A stretch of DNA of 64,000 bases from Stutzerimonas kunmingensis (lineage in GTDB: Bacteria; Pseudomonadota; Gammaproteobacteria; Pseudomonadales; Pseudomonadaceae): positions 1 through 64,000 of the forward strand of contig NZ_JACXXG010000001.1 of the NCBI RefSeq assembly GCF_014764705.1. Reading direction: 5' to 3'. Shown here one piece after another: positions 31,645 to 40,134 of the stretch (positions within the stretch are counted from its first letter, which is position 1; each line of letters starts with the position of its first letter). Both the position numbers and the translations under genes were made by a program. The notes below the pieces were generated by a model. The model was not told where the DNA came from. It ran no database searches and saw only the letters and a program-made list of their open reading frames with translations.

Positions 31645-32886
31645 ATGAACATCGCATCCCTTTTCCCGCGCCGGATCGAACCGCGCATTGCTGAAGCCCT
31701 GCTGGACACGCCTGTCGTGTTGCTGGCGGGTCCTCGTCAGGCCGGCAAGACAACGCTGGTACGGCAAATCGCAGAGCAACAGGGCTTGCGCTACCTGACC
31801 ATGGATGATGAACTGACTTTGCTGTCGGCACGAGAAGATCCGGTCGGGATGATTCGCAGCCTGGATCGCGCCGTGATCGATGAAATCCAGCGCGCACCGC
31901 AGTTGCTGCTGGCAATCAAGAAGAGCGTGGACGAAGACCGGCGCCCTGGCCGTTTCCTGCTCACTGGATCGGCCAACTTGATGGCGTTGCCCACGGCTGC
32001 CGACTCACTCGCTGGCCGGATGGAAACGCTGTCGCTGCTGCCTTTGTCGCAGAGCGAAATCGAGCTGCGCTCGGCGAACTGGATCGATGGCGCCTTCGCG
32101 GGCCGGATACTTAAGGTGGTTCAGCCCGCACTGGGCAATGATCTGATCGAGCGCGTTCTACGTGGAGGCTACCCTGAAGCGATTTCGCGCGCCTCGGCCA
32201 GGCGCCGTGTGGCGTGGGCGCGTCAGTACATCGACGCGATCATCCAACGCGATGTCCGTGACGTGGCGGGCATTGAGAAGCTCGACCAGCTGCCGCGATT
32301 CCTTCGAGCCCTGGCACAGACAGCCGGTCAGATGTGCAATTACACCCAACTCGGTGGCCAGGTCGGCCTGGACGGCAAGACCGCCTCTCGTTACGTCGGC
32401 GTATTCGAGCAGATGTACCTGCTCAAGCGCATCGATGTCTGGGCACGCAACCGCCTGAACCGCGTCGTGAAAACATCAAAGCTGCAGTTCGTCGATTCCG
32501 GGTTGCTGGCGGCGTTGCTGGATTTGACCGTCGAGGAAGTGCATCAGGACCGCACGCGGTTTGGCAATGTGCTGGAGACCTTTGTATTTGGGGAATTGCT
32601 CAAGCACACGACCACGGCAGAGGGCGACTATCGCCTGATGTACTACCGGGATGCTGACAAGTTCGAGGTCGATGTCGTGATTGAGAACGCTGCCGGACAG
32701 CTGGTGGGGGTTGAGGTCAAAGCAGCCGCCACTGTTAAGGAAAGCGATCTTCGTGGGCTGAAGAAACTGGCGAGCCTCGCGGGCAGCCAATTCAAGATGG
32801 GCGTATTGCTGTACGACGGTACCGAGACAATGCCTTTGGGGGATGGAATCTGGGCGGCGCCGCTATCCACATTGTGGGGCACGTAA
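31645..32886 (+). CDS. AAA ATPase with DUF4143 nuclease-like domain
   Basis: The product is 413 residues. The N-terminal AAA_14 ATPase has Walker A VLLAGPRQAGKTTLV near residue 30 and Walker B AVIDEIQRAP. Sensor FLLTGSANLMALP and GGYPEAI follow. The C-terminal DUF4143 domain carries the nuclease-like signature FEVDVVIENAAGQLVGVEVKAA-type (D, E-x-K visible in short pieces DVVIEN and GVEVKAA). Its function is not established; family members are often mobile or solitary. It lies between the phage terminator and the integrase, a typical cargo locus, and has its own repeat-rich promoter region. Confidence 0.88.
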   Translation: MNIASLFPRRIEPRIAEALLDTPVVLLAGPRQAGKTTLVRQIAEQQGLRYLTMDDELTLLSAREDPVGMIRSLDRAVIDEIQRAPQLLLAIKKSVDEDRRPGRFLLTGSANLMALPTAADSLAGRMETLSLLPLSQSEIELRSANWIDGAFAGRILKVVQPALGNDLIERVLRGGYPEAISRASARRRVAWARQYIDAIIQRDVRDVAGIEKLDQLPRFLRALAQTAGQMCNYTQLGGQVGLDGKTASRYVGVFEQMYLLKRIDVWARNRLNRVVKTSKLQFVDSGLLAALLDLTVEEVHQDRTRFGNVLETFVFGELLKHTTTAEGDYRLMYYRDADKFEVDVVIENAAGQLVGVEVKAAATVKESDLRGLKKLASLAGSQFKMGVLLYDGTETMPLGDGIWAAPLSTLWGT

Positions 32887-33662
32887 GGTCGCGTCCGAGT
32901 GATTTCTCAGAGAGGCCAACTTTGCATGACGAACATTTGATTCCTGTGTTTCGTTTGATTCCAGGTTCAAAGAAGAACAAGCATCCCGTGTATGTGATGA
33001 GCAATGGCCCGGGATTATTGTCAGGGCTCTATTTGCGACTCTTTCGTATTGAGCTTGGCAGTGATGGCAGCCTGTACACCGGCGCAGAGACCAACGCAAC
33101 CGAAATTTCTCGTGGAGAGGGTGTAGCGTGCGCTGATGGGTCTGTGCGATTCAGTTATGCCGACGAAGTTGTGCTGCCCTTGGATGCTGCGAAAAAGCAT
33201 GAGTACGTGTCATTCCACTCATCTGGAAAGATCAATCATCCAGCCAAAAATCAAATTCCGATGGCAGAGATGGTGTTCAAGTTGGATGATTCTCTTGTCG
33301 GCACTCAGATGCTTTGCCACCATTTGATTGGCCCCCCTGGTATCTACCAACCCTCTGCTCCTCCTCGTTCTGCCGCAGATATGTTTTTTGCGGGGCTGTA
33401 TGGGGCATATCCGAATGCAGAAAGAATCCCGTATTTTTCTGTAGACGTCAGCCGCTATGACGGAGATCCCGAACCAATCCTTCGAGAGTGCGGAAAGGAT
33501 GAATGCATATCGTTTGGTCTTTTGACTGATCCGATTACGCCTTTTGGACGCCGTGGCGTGGAGTGTCAGTTTTTTGTCCGCGTCAAGTTATTGACTTCTC
33601 CGAGCGCTGATGCCAATGCATGGCCTGATGGTCACAGGATCATTCATGCCCAAAAGACATAA
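32874..33662 (+). CDS. hypothetical cargo protein
   Basis: The frame gives up to 262 residues from a GTG at 32874 that overlaps the DUF4143 gene by 13 nt; a TTG near 32923 is another possible start. The composition is mixed alpha/beta (PVFRLIPGSKKNKHPVYVMS, LRLFRIELGSDGSLYTGAE, FFVRVKLLTSP). I do not recognise a family. Base composition is visibly more AT-rich than the phage genes around it, which suggests separate acquisition. It lies directly before the integrase, where cargo and defence genes are frequent. Any role is unknown. Confidence 0.65.
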   Translation: MGHVRSRPSDFSERPTLHDEHLIPVFRLIPGSKKNKHPVYVMSNGPGLLSGLYLRLFRIELGSDGSLYTGAETNATEISRGEGVACADGSVRFSYADEVVLPLDAAKKHEYVSFHSSGKINHPAKNQIPMAEMVFKLDDSLVGTQMLCHHLIGPPGIYQPSAPPRSAADMFFAGLYGAYPNAERIPYFSVDVSRYDGDPEPILRECGKDECISFGLLTDPITPFGRRGVECQFFVRVKLLTSPSADANAWPDGHRIIHAQKT

Positions 33663-33718
33663 TCAAAAGTACCAGTCGAATGATGGCTGCCGTCACCTTG
33701 TCCGGGCTGAACCGAAAG

Positions 33719-33735
33719 AAGTGCTTGATGCGTAA
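33719..33735 (+). other. att-like site left of integrase 1
   Basis: AAGTGCTTGATGCGTAA, 7 bp before the end of the integrase gene, matches AAGTCTTTGATGTGTAA at 36883-36899 in 14 of 17 positions. It also matches AAGTGATTGATTCG at 54548. It is a candidate recombination core; the evidence is sequence similarity only. Confidence 0.35.
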
Positions 33736-33741
33736 CTCTGA

Positions 33742-34968
33742 TCACACCATCTCAGTCACCACAACGACTTGCCCCTGATTCGCCACCACCGGCCGGCTCG
33801 CCCTGGCACCGGTGACGACATTCCCCACCACATTGACCGCCTCGAGCATCGCCTGCGGTGAGAGGTGCGCATAGCGCATCGTCACCTTCGGATCGTGGTG
33901 GCCCAGGAGCTTTTGCACCTCGTACAGCGACCGTCCGGCGTTGACCAGGAAACTCGCGTAGCTGTGCCGCAGGTCGTGCAGCCGCACTTCGCCCAAGCCC
34001 ACCTTCTTCCTGATCGAGTCCCAGGCGTAGAAGATCGACACGGGCGGCTTCTTGGTTTTCGGGTTGAAAAACACCCAGGGGATGTCGTCCTGCCGAGGCA
34101 GGGACAGCAGCAATTCCACCGCCGCATCCGACAGGGGAATGTGACGCGGCTTCTTCGATTTCGAGCGCGCTGCCGGCACCGTCAGCATCCGGCGGTTGAA
34201 GTCGATCTCGTCCCACCGGGCGTCCAAGACTTCGCGCTTGCGAGCACCGGTGTAGAGCAGCAGCCGGATCACCTGGCCCACCTGCACATTGCGGTTGGTG
34301 TCCAGCTCATCAAACAGTCGCTGCACCTCCTCGGTGGTCAGGTACCGCTCCCGCGCACCGTGGTCCTCAAAGGGCTCCACGCCATCACAGGGATTGCCTT
34401 TGGGCGGCAGGATGTCCCAGCGGATCGCGCAGTTGTAGATGAACTTCATCAGCACGATCATCCGGTTGCAGGTGCCCGCTGCGTAGCCCTTCTCGAACAC
34501 CGCGTGGTGGAAGGCCACCACATCGGAGCGGGTGATCCGGTTCATCCGGAAATCGGCAAACACCGGCAGCAGGTGATTGCGCAGCATCGTCTCATCCGTC
34601 TCCCAGCTGCGCTTCCTCGTCTTGGCGTAGGGCAGATAGCGCTCGGCCACGAAATCCCCGAAGGTCGGTACATCCTTGAAGCGATGGCTCTCCACCTTCG
34701 GGTCGCCACCCTCGGTGACCATCTGCTTCATCTTGTGCGCCTTGGCCCGGGCGTCCGACACCGAAAGCTCATCGGCCCGGCCAATCCGGTTCAGTCGCAC
34801 CTTGCCGGCCGCATCGCGGTAGCGGAAGTAGAAGGTTGCTCCGCCGCTGGCGCGATGCTCCAGCAAGAAGCCCTTGATCTCCGTATCGAAGTAACTCACA
34901 GCCCCGGAGGCAGGCTCGCGACCTGGCAGCGTGGCCAGGAATTCGGTCGTCAACGCTTGTGCTGGCAT
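33742..34968 (-). CDS. int: tyrosine integrase (element 1)
   Basis: The product is 408 residues, a phage-type tyrosine recombinase with an N-terminal DUF4102-like arm-binding domain (residues about 5-90), a SAM-like core-binding domain (about 105-190) and a catalytic domain. Catalytic residues visible: R243 in TGARKREVLD, H331 and R334 in HDLRHSYAS, H357 in LLGHHDP, and nucleophile Y366 in TMRYAHLS. A C-terminal tail of about 40 residues follows. It should insert and excise the linked element. It is divergent from the XRE gene at 35093. It is clearly related to the second integrase at 52910-54037. Confidence 0.95.
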   Translation of the reverse strand: MPAQALTTEFLATLPGREPASGAVSYFDTEIKGFLLEHRASGGATFYFRYRDAAGKVRLNRIGRADELSVSDARAKAHKMKQMVTEGGDPKVESHRFKDVPTFGDFVAERYLPYAKTRKRSWETDETMLRNHLLPVFADFRMNRITRSDVVAFHHAVFEKGYAAGTCNRMIVLMKFIYNCAIRWDILPPKGNPCDGVEPFEDHGARERYLTTEEVQRLFDELDTNRNVQVGQVIRLLLYTGARKREVLDARWDEIDFNRRMLTVPAARSKSKKPRHIPLSDAAVELLLSLPRQDDIPWVFFNPKTKKPPVSIFYAWDSIRKKVGLGEVRLHDLRHSYASFLVNAGRSLYEVQKLLGHHDPKVTMRYAHLSPQAMLEAVNVVGNVVTGARASRPVVANQGQVVVVTEMV

Positions 34969-35092
34969 CGTCGTGCTCCTCTATCTATTGAGGGTCATGC
35001 TACGATACAATGCGCCTGAAAGGACATAAAAAGCGTCTAATCAAACAGAAATATTCACCTACCAAGACCGAGCAAAAAAGAAGGAGTCGACC

Positions 35093-35347
35093 ATGATCGA
35101 CGGAAGACAGATCCGCGCCGCACGCGCGATGCTGGGCTGGAGCCGGGAGGACCTGCTCAAGGCCTCGGGCATCTCGATGTCGGCGCTGCTGCGCATGGAA
35201 GGGGCGCTGGCCGACAGCCGCAGCTCCACGCTCAACAAGGTGGCCAAGGCCCTGACCCTGGCCGGCATTGAATTCGTCACCCGCGATGACGGAGCGATTG
35301 GGGTGATCCTGAAGACCGAACAGGCGAAAGCGTCGCAAGGAAACTGA
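35093..35347 (+). CDS. XRE-family regulator (element 1)
   Basis: This 84-residue protein is almost entirely a helix-turn-helix domain (IRAARAMLGWSREDLLKASG, ISMSALLRMEGALADSRSST, LNKVAKALTLAGIEFVT). AAGGAG lies upstream. Divergent placement beside the integrase suggests control of integrase expression or excision (a repressor/excisionase-type role). The equivalent gene at 54080-54421 has the same core sequence pattern and position relative to its integrase. Confidence 0.9.
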   Translation: MIDGRQIRAARAMLGWSREDLLKASGISMSALLRMEGALADSRSSTLNKVAKALTLAGIEFVTRDDGAIGVILKTEQAKASQGN

Positions 35348-35391
35348 GCGTTTGAGACAATGTGCACTTATCCGCAGCTAACTTATCTCCG

Positions 35392-36594
35392 ATGGTAACC
35401 ACGACCACCTACTACACCGATTCCCGCTACCGTACCTATCCGGGTGACGGTTACGATGGTGTAGTTCGTGTGAGCTTTGGTGGCTACTACGGCACGGGGA
35501 CTTTGCTTTTTGACGGCCGAGCCATTCTGACGGCTGCTCACCTGTTCGAAGGACGGACGGGATCTGCCAGCGTCACCTTCGAAACGGGGAGTGGGACGCA
35601 AACTCTGACCGCGACCGAAATCCTCCAGCACCCAGGGTACGACGTAGACAGCAACAACGACTTGGCGATTGTCTGGTTGTCAGGGAGCGCGCCTTTAGCA
35701 GCCAATCGTTACGACATTTACCGAGATAGCGACGAGATTGGACAGGCCTTCACACTTTCGGGATATGGCCGAACCGGCATGGGAAGTGCGGGCGCCACCA
35801 GTACAGATACCAGCAGTCCGATTCGCCTCAAGGCGGCCAACCAGTTCGATGCCGATGCAGCAACGCTGAAGAGCTACCTCGGTTCTGGGATGGCCTGGAC
35901 ACCGCTCGCCGGAACACAACTGATTGCCGACTTCGACAATGGCACTTCCACCAACGATGCGCTGGGCCGCCTGATTTATCGCAACGACCTGGGTCGAGGT
36001 CTGGATGAAGGGTTTATTGCCCAAGGCGACAGTGGTGGTCCCGCGTTCCTGCAGAACAAGCTCGCCGGAGTTGCCAGCTATACCGCCAGCCTGACTCGGG
36101 GCAGCATCGATCCGGATATCGATAGCAGCACGATCAGCAGTTTCGGTGAAATCGCCGCCTGGCAGCGGGTGAGCGCCTACCAGCAATGGATTGACCAAAG
36201 CCTGCGGGCCAATTATCCGAACGCGCCGACCAAGCCGGAGGAGGTCAAAAAGGAAGTCGCCGAGGGCAACAGCGGTACCAGCTACGTCTACTTCCTGCTG
36301 CAGTTCACCGGCGTGCGCAGCGATCCCAATGAGATCCTTAGCGTGGACTACGCCACGCGAGATGGCTCAGCCTTGGGTGGAAGCGACTATCTTGCCGTCA
36401 GTGGCACCCTGAACCTGTATCCCGGTGAGAACCAGGCTGTGATCCCGGTGGAGATCATCGGCGACAGCGCGCCCGAGCCCAGCGAATATTTCTACCTCGA
36501 CGTCTTCAACCCCGTGGGTGGTAGTTTTGGTGAGGGGGTAGTCAAGCTTACGGCGGTGCGCACCATCCTCGATGATGATGGTTGGTTCGGGTAA
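35392..36594 (+). CDS. trypsin-like serine protease with Calx-beta-like C-terminus
   Basis: The product is about 400 residues. The chymotrypsin-fold catalytic triad is visible as His in LTAAHLFEG, Asp in NNDLAIVWLSG and Ser in GDSGGPAF. The C-terminal 100 residues (SVDYATRDGSALGGSDYLAV, SGTLNLYPGENQAVIPVEII) match a Calx-beta domain, common in RTX and other large surface proteins. There is no classical signal peptide, so secretion by a type I system is possible. The ATG at 35392 lacks a clear ribosome site. It lies between the XRE gene and an RTX surface protein, suggesting surface processing or adhesion. Confidence 0.85.
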   Translation: MVTTTTYYTDSRYRTYPGDGYDGVVRVSFGGYYGTGTLLFDGRAILTAAHLFEGRTGSASVTFETGSGTQTLTATEILQHPGYDVDSNNDLAIVWLSGSAPLAANRYDIYRDSDEIGQAFTLSGYGRTGMGSAGATSTDTSSPIRLKAANQFDADAATLKSYLGSGMAWTPLAGTQLIADFDNGTSTNDALGRLIYRNDLGRGLDEGFIAQGDSGGPAFLQNKLAGVASYTASLTRGSIDPDIDSSTISSFGEIAAWQRVSAYQQWIDQSLRANYPNAPTKPEEVKKEVAEGNSGTSYVYFLLQFTGVRSDPNEILSVDYATRDGSALGGSDYLAVSGTLNLYPGENQAVIPVEIIGDSAPEPSEYFYLDVFNPVGGSFGEGVVKLTAVRTILDDDGWFG

Positions 36595-36662
36595 AGTGGA
36601 AGCACAAAACCTGCCCAAGCCGCCACAATAGACAGACCAGCATACCCAGCCCAAAAGCAACA

Positions 36663-36695
36663 AAAGCCACCCAAGGAGCAACAAAGGGTGGCTTT
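36663..36695 (+). terminator. terminator after the serine protease gene
   Basis: AAAGCCACCC at 36663-36672 pairs with GGGTGGCTTT at 36686-36695, ending in a T-run. It isolates the RTX ORF downstream from protease transcription. Confidence 0.8.
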
Positions 36696-36888
36696 ATGCC
36701 TGATGGATTGGCTCTGGTAGGAAGTTGGTACGTCGGATTGGCTGTAAATTGCGTCTACATAGGTAGGAAGTTCGGCTAAGTCTTTGAAAAGACAAATGAA
36801 ATATCCGATCAGACTGAAAATATGCCTTTTGCGGTAGGAAAGTGGTCGGAAGCGGGCGCTTCGAGGGCTTCAAAATGCGCGTAAGTCT
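36696..36888 (+). other. junction region with GTAGGAA repeats and att-like sites
   Basis: There is no gene here. GTAGGAAG occurs at 36717 and 36763 and GTAGGAAA at 36834. TAAGTCTTTGA occurs twice (36777 and 36882), 105 bp apart. The same heptamer occurs before the second RTX ORF. This could be an integrase-binding arm region abutting the RTX ORF. I see no credible promoter or ribosome site for the RTX ORF. Confidence 0.45.
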
Positions 36889-39573
36889 TTGATGTGTAAA
36901 GGGATTGCAGAGTGGCTGGCTATTATGCTCACTACTGGTGCTGATAGCTTCACCGGTACCAGCGGTAACGATACTTTTGTAGCCGCTGACGTTGCCGCTG
37001 GCCGCGTTTTGACAGTTGGCGATACGCTGAATGGCGGTATGGGCAGCGACACCCTGAACCTGACCACAGCTGGTGCCGTTACTGCTCCTGTTGGCGCAAC
37101 TATCTCCAACATTGAGACCGTCAACGTGCTGACCAACAGCACCGTTGATTTGAACACCACTTCCTGGGCTGGTTTGACTGCTCTGAACGTGACTGGGGTC
37201 AACGGTGCCGCTGCAGCGGGCTTGACTGCCGCAGCTACTACCGCTGTTACCGTTACTGATAGCGCCTTGGGCGCCGGCAACGTGCTGGTTAATGGTGGTT
37301 CGAACGTTACTGTTACCGCAACTGATGCTAGCGCTACTGCTGGCTCTGTTAATGTTGGTGGTACCACTGCTGCATCGGGCGATGTGAATGTCACCACCAA
37401 TACCAGTCTGACTGATGGCGCTCTTGCGACTACAGGTGCTGGTGACGACGTCACGGTTACCGGTGGTAAGACAGTAACCGTCACTCAGAACCTGACTTCC
37501 GCTTCTTCTAATAATGCTGGCGATACTCTGACCGGCGGCGCAATTATCGTGAACGGCAACGCCACCACTACGGGCGTTACCGTTAACCAAACTGCTGCCA
37601 AGGCTCAGGTAACTACCGCGACCGGAGTTATTGGTAGCGCAGCTATTGTAAATGGCGCGGTCACAGTTAACGATGCTAACCAAGCTACCGCGACTGCCGA
37701 CACCATTACTTCCGTCAGCCTCAATGGCTACGGGACTGGTTCGGCCGTCAACTCTGACGCACTGGCTACCCTGAACCTGTCGCGCACTGGCGGTACTCTG
37801 AGCGTTAACGGCGGCGCAGCTGATGCTACCCAGACCGCGACTACTCTGGCGATGAATGTGAACGGTCTGACTGGCGCAGCGATCGGCCTGTCTACCCCGT
37901 ACACCACGCTTAACATCGACAGCAAAACCGCCGCTTCTACCATTGCAAACGTGACAGCTGCTGGCGTGACCACCCTGAACGTTTCGGGCGACGCTGCTGT
38001 TACCCTGACTAATAACACATTCGGCGCGCTCACCAGCGTAGTGTCCACTAACACTGCAGGTGTCACTCTGGGTACTACTGCTCTGGGTGCTAACGTATCG
38101 TTCACCGGTGGTGCTGGTAACGACAGCATTATTTTGTCAAACGCCTTCACTAAAGCCATCACCATGGGCGACGGCAATGACACCGTAACTTACGGCGGTG
38201 CTGCTTCTACTGCTGCTGGTCTTGTAGGATCGGTCGCTGCTGGTAATGGCACCGACACCATCAAGATGACTGCTGCTGAGGCTGACGCTGCAGATGGTTC
38301 TGCGGCTTTCAACACAGCCTTCACTGGCTTTGAGGTCTTGGATGTTGCTACTGGAGCAACTGACACTACCATCAACTTGGCTGGCATCAACGGTGTCAAT
38401 AGCGTTGTGACTCGTGGCGTGACTGCTGCTAACACGTTGACTCTGAACGGATTTACTACTGGCGGTAGCTTGACATTGGACGGCGCTGTTGCTGGCACCA
38501 TCGCTGCCAACGTTAATAATGCTGTTCTGAACGCCGGCGATACGTTCAACATCAAGTTAAGCAACAATGGCGCAGCCGCTAACTTCGGTACCGTTACGGC
38601 TGCTGGCGTTGAGACCCTCAACATTTCCACGGTCGATGCCGGCACCACTACCGCACTGAAGGCCGCTACCCAAGATTCGCTGACTCTTGGTGCTAATGCT
38701 CAGGCTACCAAGGTTGTAGTTTCGGGTAACAATGGCTTGGCGATCACCAACAATACAGCCAACACTGCCATTACTTCGTTCGACGCGAGCGGTGTTAAGG
38801 GTGATGACGCCAGCACTATCGATACTTCCGCTAACCTGGGCGTGACTTTTGCTTCCGTGAACGCCACTGCAACTGCAGCAGTCTCCATCATTGGTGGTGC
38901 GGGTAACGATACCTTGACCGGTAACGCTGCTATCGACACTATCACCGGTGGCGCTGGTAACGATATCGTTTCGGGTGGCTTGGGTGCTGACATCATCAAT
39001 GTTGGCGTTGGTCGCGATGTAATCAGCATTGCTTCCACTGCGGGCACTTCGTCTGACTCCAGCACCGCTGCTTCAGACACCGTCAAGGGCTTTAACCTGT
39101 CCTCGGCCATCACCACTGCGGCCGATCTGGTTGGTGCGGGCGGTGCTGCTAACGTGGCTACAGCGTTCCAGGGCTCCACCGCTGGCGGCGCTAACTTCAG
39201 CCTGTTGAGCCTGGACATTGATGGCGCCTCCGCTGACCTTCCGCTGAACGTAGAAGGTAATGCTACAGCTCAGGCTGGCCAAGCTGCCGGTGTGACTTAC
39301 ACTGTCAAGGACGGCATTCTGACTCTGGGTGGCGCTGGCGCCGCTACTGTTGACACTCTTGGTGAGTGGCTGGCAGAGGCTCAGGCTGTTGCTGCAACTG
39401 CGGGCGACATCCTTGCCTTCCAGTTCGGTAGCAACACCTATGTGTTCGCTGAGAATGGCGCGCAGGACGTTCTTGTCAACCTCGAAGGTGTCACTGGCGC
39501 TACCAGCCTGATCGAGATCACAGGTGCAACCACCGCAGCCGCAGGTAGCATCCTGTTTGCTGACATTGCTTAA
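36889..39573 (+). CDS. RTX/S-layer-type surface protein, N-terminus missing
   Basis: The ORF gives 894 residues, rich in Ala, Thr, Asn, Gly and Val, with almost no charged clusters or Cys. It starts at TTG/ATG codons with no ribosome site. Protein-like sequence only begins at LTTGADSFTGTSGNDTFVAA, the point where related proteins continue from an N-terminal DUF4214-like domain. RTX nonapeptides (IIGGAGNDTLTGNA, ITGGAGNDIVSGGLGADIIN) near residues 660-705 would bind calcium. The C-terminal 120 residues are a typical uncleaved type I secretion region. Codon use favours GCT/ACT, unlike the phage genes. Function: surface layer or adhesin, inferred. Confidence 0.8.
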   Translation: MMCKGIAEWLAIMLTTGADSFTGTSGNDTFVAADVAAGRVLTVGDTLNGGMGSDTLNLTTAGAVTAPVGATISNIETVNVLTNSTVDLNTTSWAGLTALNVTGVNGAAAAGLTAAATTAVTVTDSALGAGNVLVNGGSNVTVTATDASATAGSVNVGGTTAASGDVNVTTNTSLTDGALATTGAGDDVTVTGGKTVTVTQNLTSASSNNAGDTLTGGAIIVNGNATTTGVTVNQTAAKAQVTTATGVIGSAAIVNGAVTVNDANQATATADTITSVSLNGYGTGSAVNSDALATLNLSRTGGTLSVNGGAADATQTATTLAMNVNGLTGAAIGLSTPYTTLNIDSKTAASTIANVTAAGVTTLNVSGDAAVTLTNNTFGALTSVVSTNTAGVTLGTTALGANVSFTGGAGNDSIILSNAFTKAITMGDGNDTVTYGGAASTAAGLVGSVAAGNGTDTIKMTAAEADAADGSAAFNTAFTGFEVLDVATGATDTTINLAGINGVNSVVTRGVTAANTLTLNGFTTGGSLTLDGAVAGTIAANVNNAVLNAGDTFNIKLSNNGAAANFGTVTAAGVETLNISTVDAGTTTALKAATQDSLTLGANAQATKVVVSGNNGLAITNNTANTAITSFDASGVKGDDASTIDTSANLGVTFASVNATATAAVSIIGGAGNDTLTGNAAIDTITGGAGNDIVSGGLGADIINVGVGRDVISIASTAGTSSDSSTAASDTVKGFNLSSAITTAADLVGAGGAANVATAFQGSTAGGANFSLLSLDIDGASADLPLNVEGNATAQAGQAAGVTYTVKDGILTLGGAGAATVDTLGEWLAEAQAVAATAGDILAFQFGSNTYVFAENGAQDVLVNLEGVTGATSLIEITGATTAAAGSILFADIA

Positions 39574-39639
39574 CGATAGAAGAAGGGAGCGTACCTAGTA
39601 CGTGTCCCCTGATTCTTGAAGCTGTAACGCTATAAACAA

Positions 39640-39675
39640 GAACCCCGCTTCTCACAAGGAGGTGGGGTTTTTGCG
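39640..39675 (+). terminator. terminator after RTX ORF 1
   Basis: AACCCCGCTTCT and GGAGGTGGGGTT form a hairpin followed by TTTTGCG, about 70 bp after the RTX stop. Confidence 0.8.
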
Positions 39676-39730
39676 TTTAAGGGGGTAATTGAAACAGATC
39701 CCTAAGCTGCACACATGAATCACCCAACCG

Positions 39731-39765
39731 ACGCCCTTGGAATCATCCTTGGGCGTTTTTTTTTG
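39731..39765 (+). terminator. second terminator downstream of RTX ORF 1
   Basis: ACGCCC and GGGCGT form a short stem followed by a run of nine T residues. Together with the previous hairpin it makes a double stop. Confidence 0.65.
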
Positions 39766-39785
39766 TCCTCAGAAAAGGAAATTCC

Positions 39786-39911
39786 ATGCAGATACTGCAA
39801 GACGCAACATCGATCCAGACTGCGCTGGCTACCCAAGCAGAACTGGCCCGATTAATCACGATCCACGTCGAAGTGCTCAGTGAATATCAAGGGTATGAGC
39901 TGAGCCTGTAG
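39786..39911 (+). CDS. short hypothetical ORF
   Basis: This 41-residue frame begins MQILQDATSIQTALATQAEL and ends YQGYELSL. It has a good AAGGAA ribosome site and a new start straight after two terminators. It looks like the beginning of a gene, so it may be a small protein or the 5' remnant of a host gene cut by arrival of the second element. No family is recognised. Confidence 0.4.
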   Translation: MQILQDATSIQTALATQAELARLITIHVEVLSEYQGYELSL

Positions 39912-40134
39912 GGTGCAAAAATCCATCGAAGCCGTTCTCGCGGTCTAGCCCTGCTCAAAAAACGAGCATCCAAGCTCGCCGCTGAGACGATCTGGCGTCC
40001 CATGACCAGCCGTTTCTGGTTCTCCTTCCCGGTGCAGCTCCCTTGATTCGCCACATCCGCCAGTTTCCACGCACAGCGACGCCTCGGCTGTAGGCGCCGA
40101 AGGCCTGGAAAGGGTGTGCTCGTGTGTTAGGCGG
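39912..40134. other. no recognisable gene
   Basis: About 220 bp without a supported ORF, between the short ORF and the transposase. It probably contains one end of the transposon and the left boundary of the second element. I could not identify matching terminal inverted repeats. Confidence 0.4.

Noticed and set aside
1-33700. Mu-like transposable phage
   Set aside because: No MuA/MuB-type transposase; a tyrosine integrase is present and the tail genes are P2-like.
36889-39573. CRISPR or tandem-repeat array in RTX regions
   Set aside because: The repeats are imperfect coding repeats (GGAGNDT) without constant-length spacers or cas genes.
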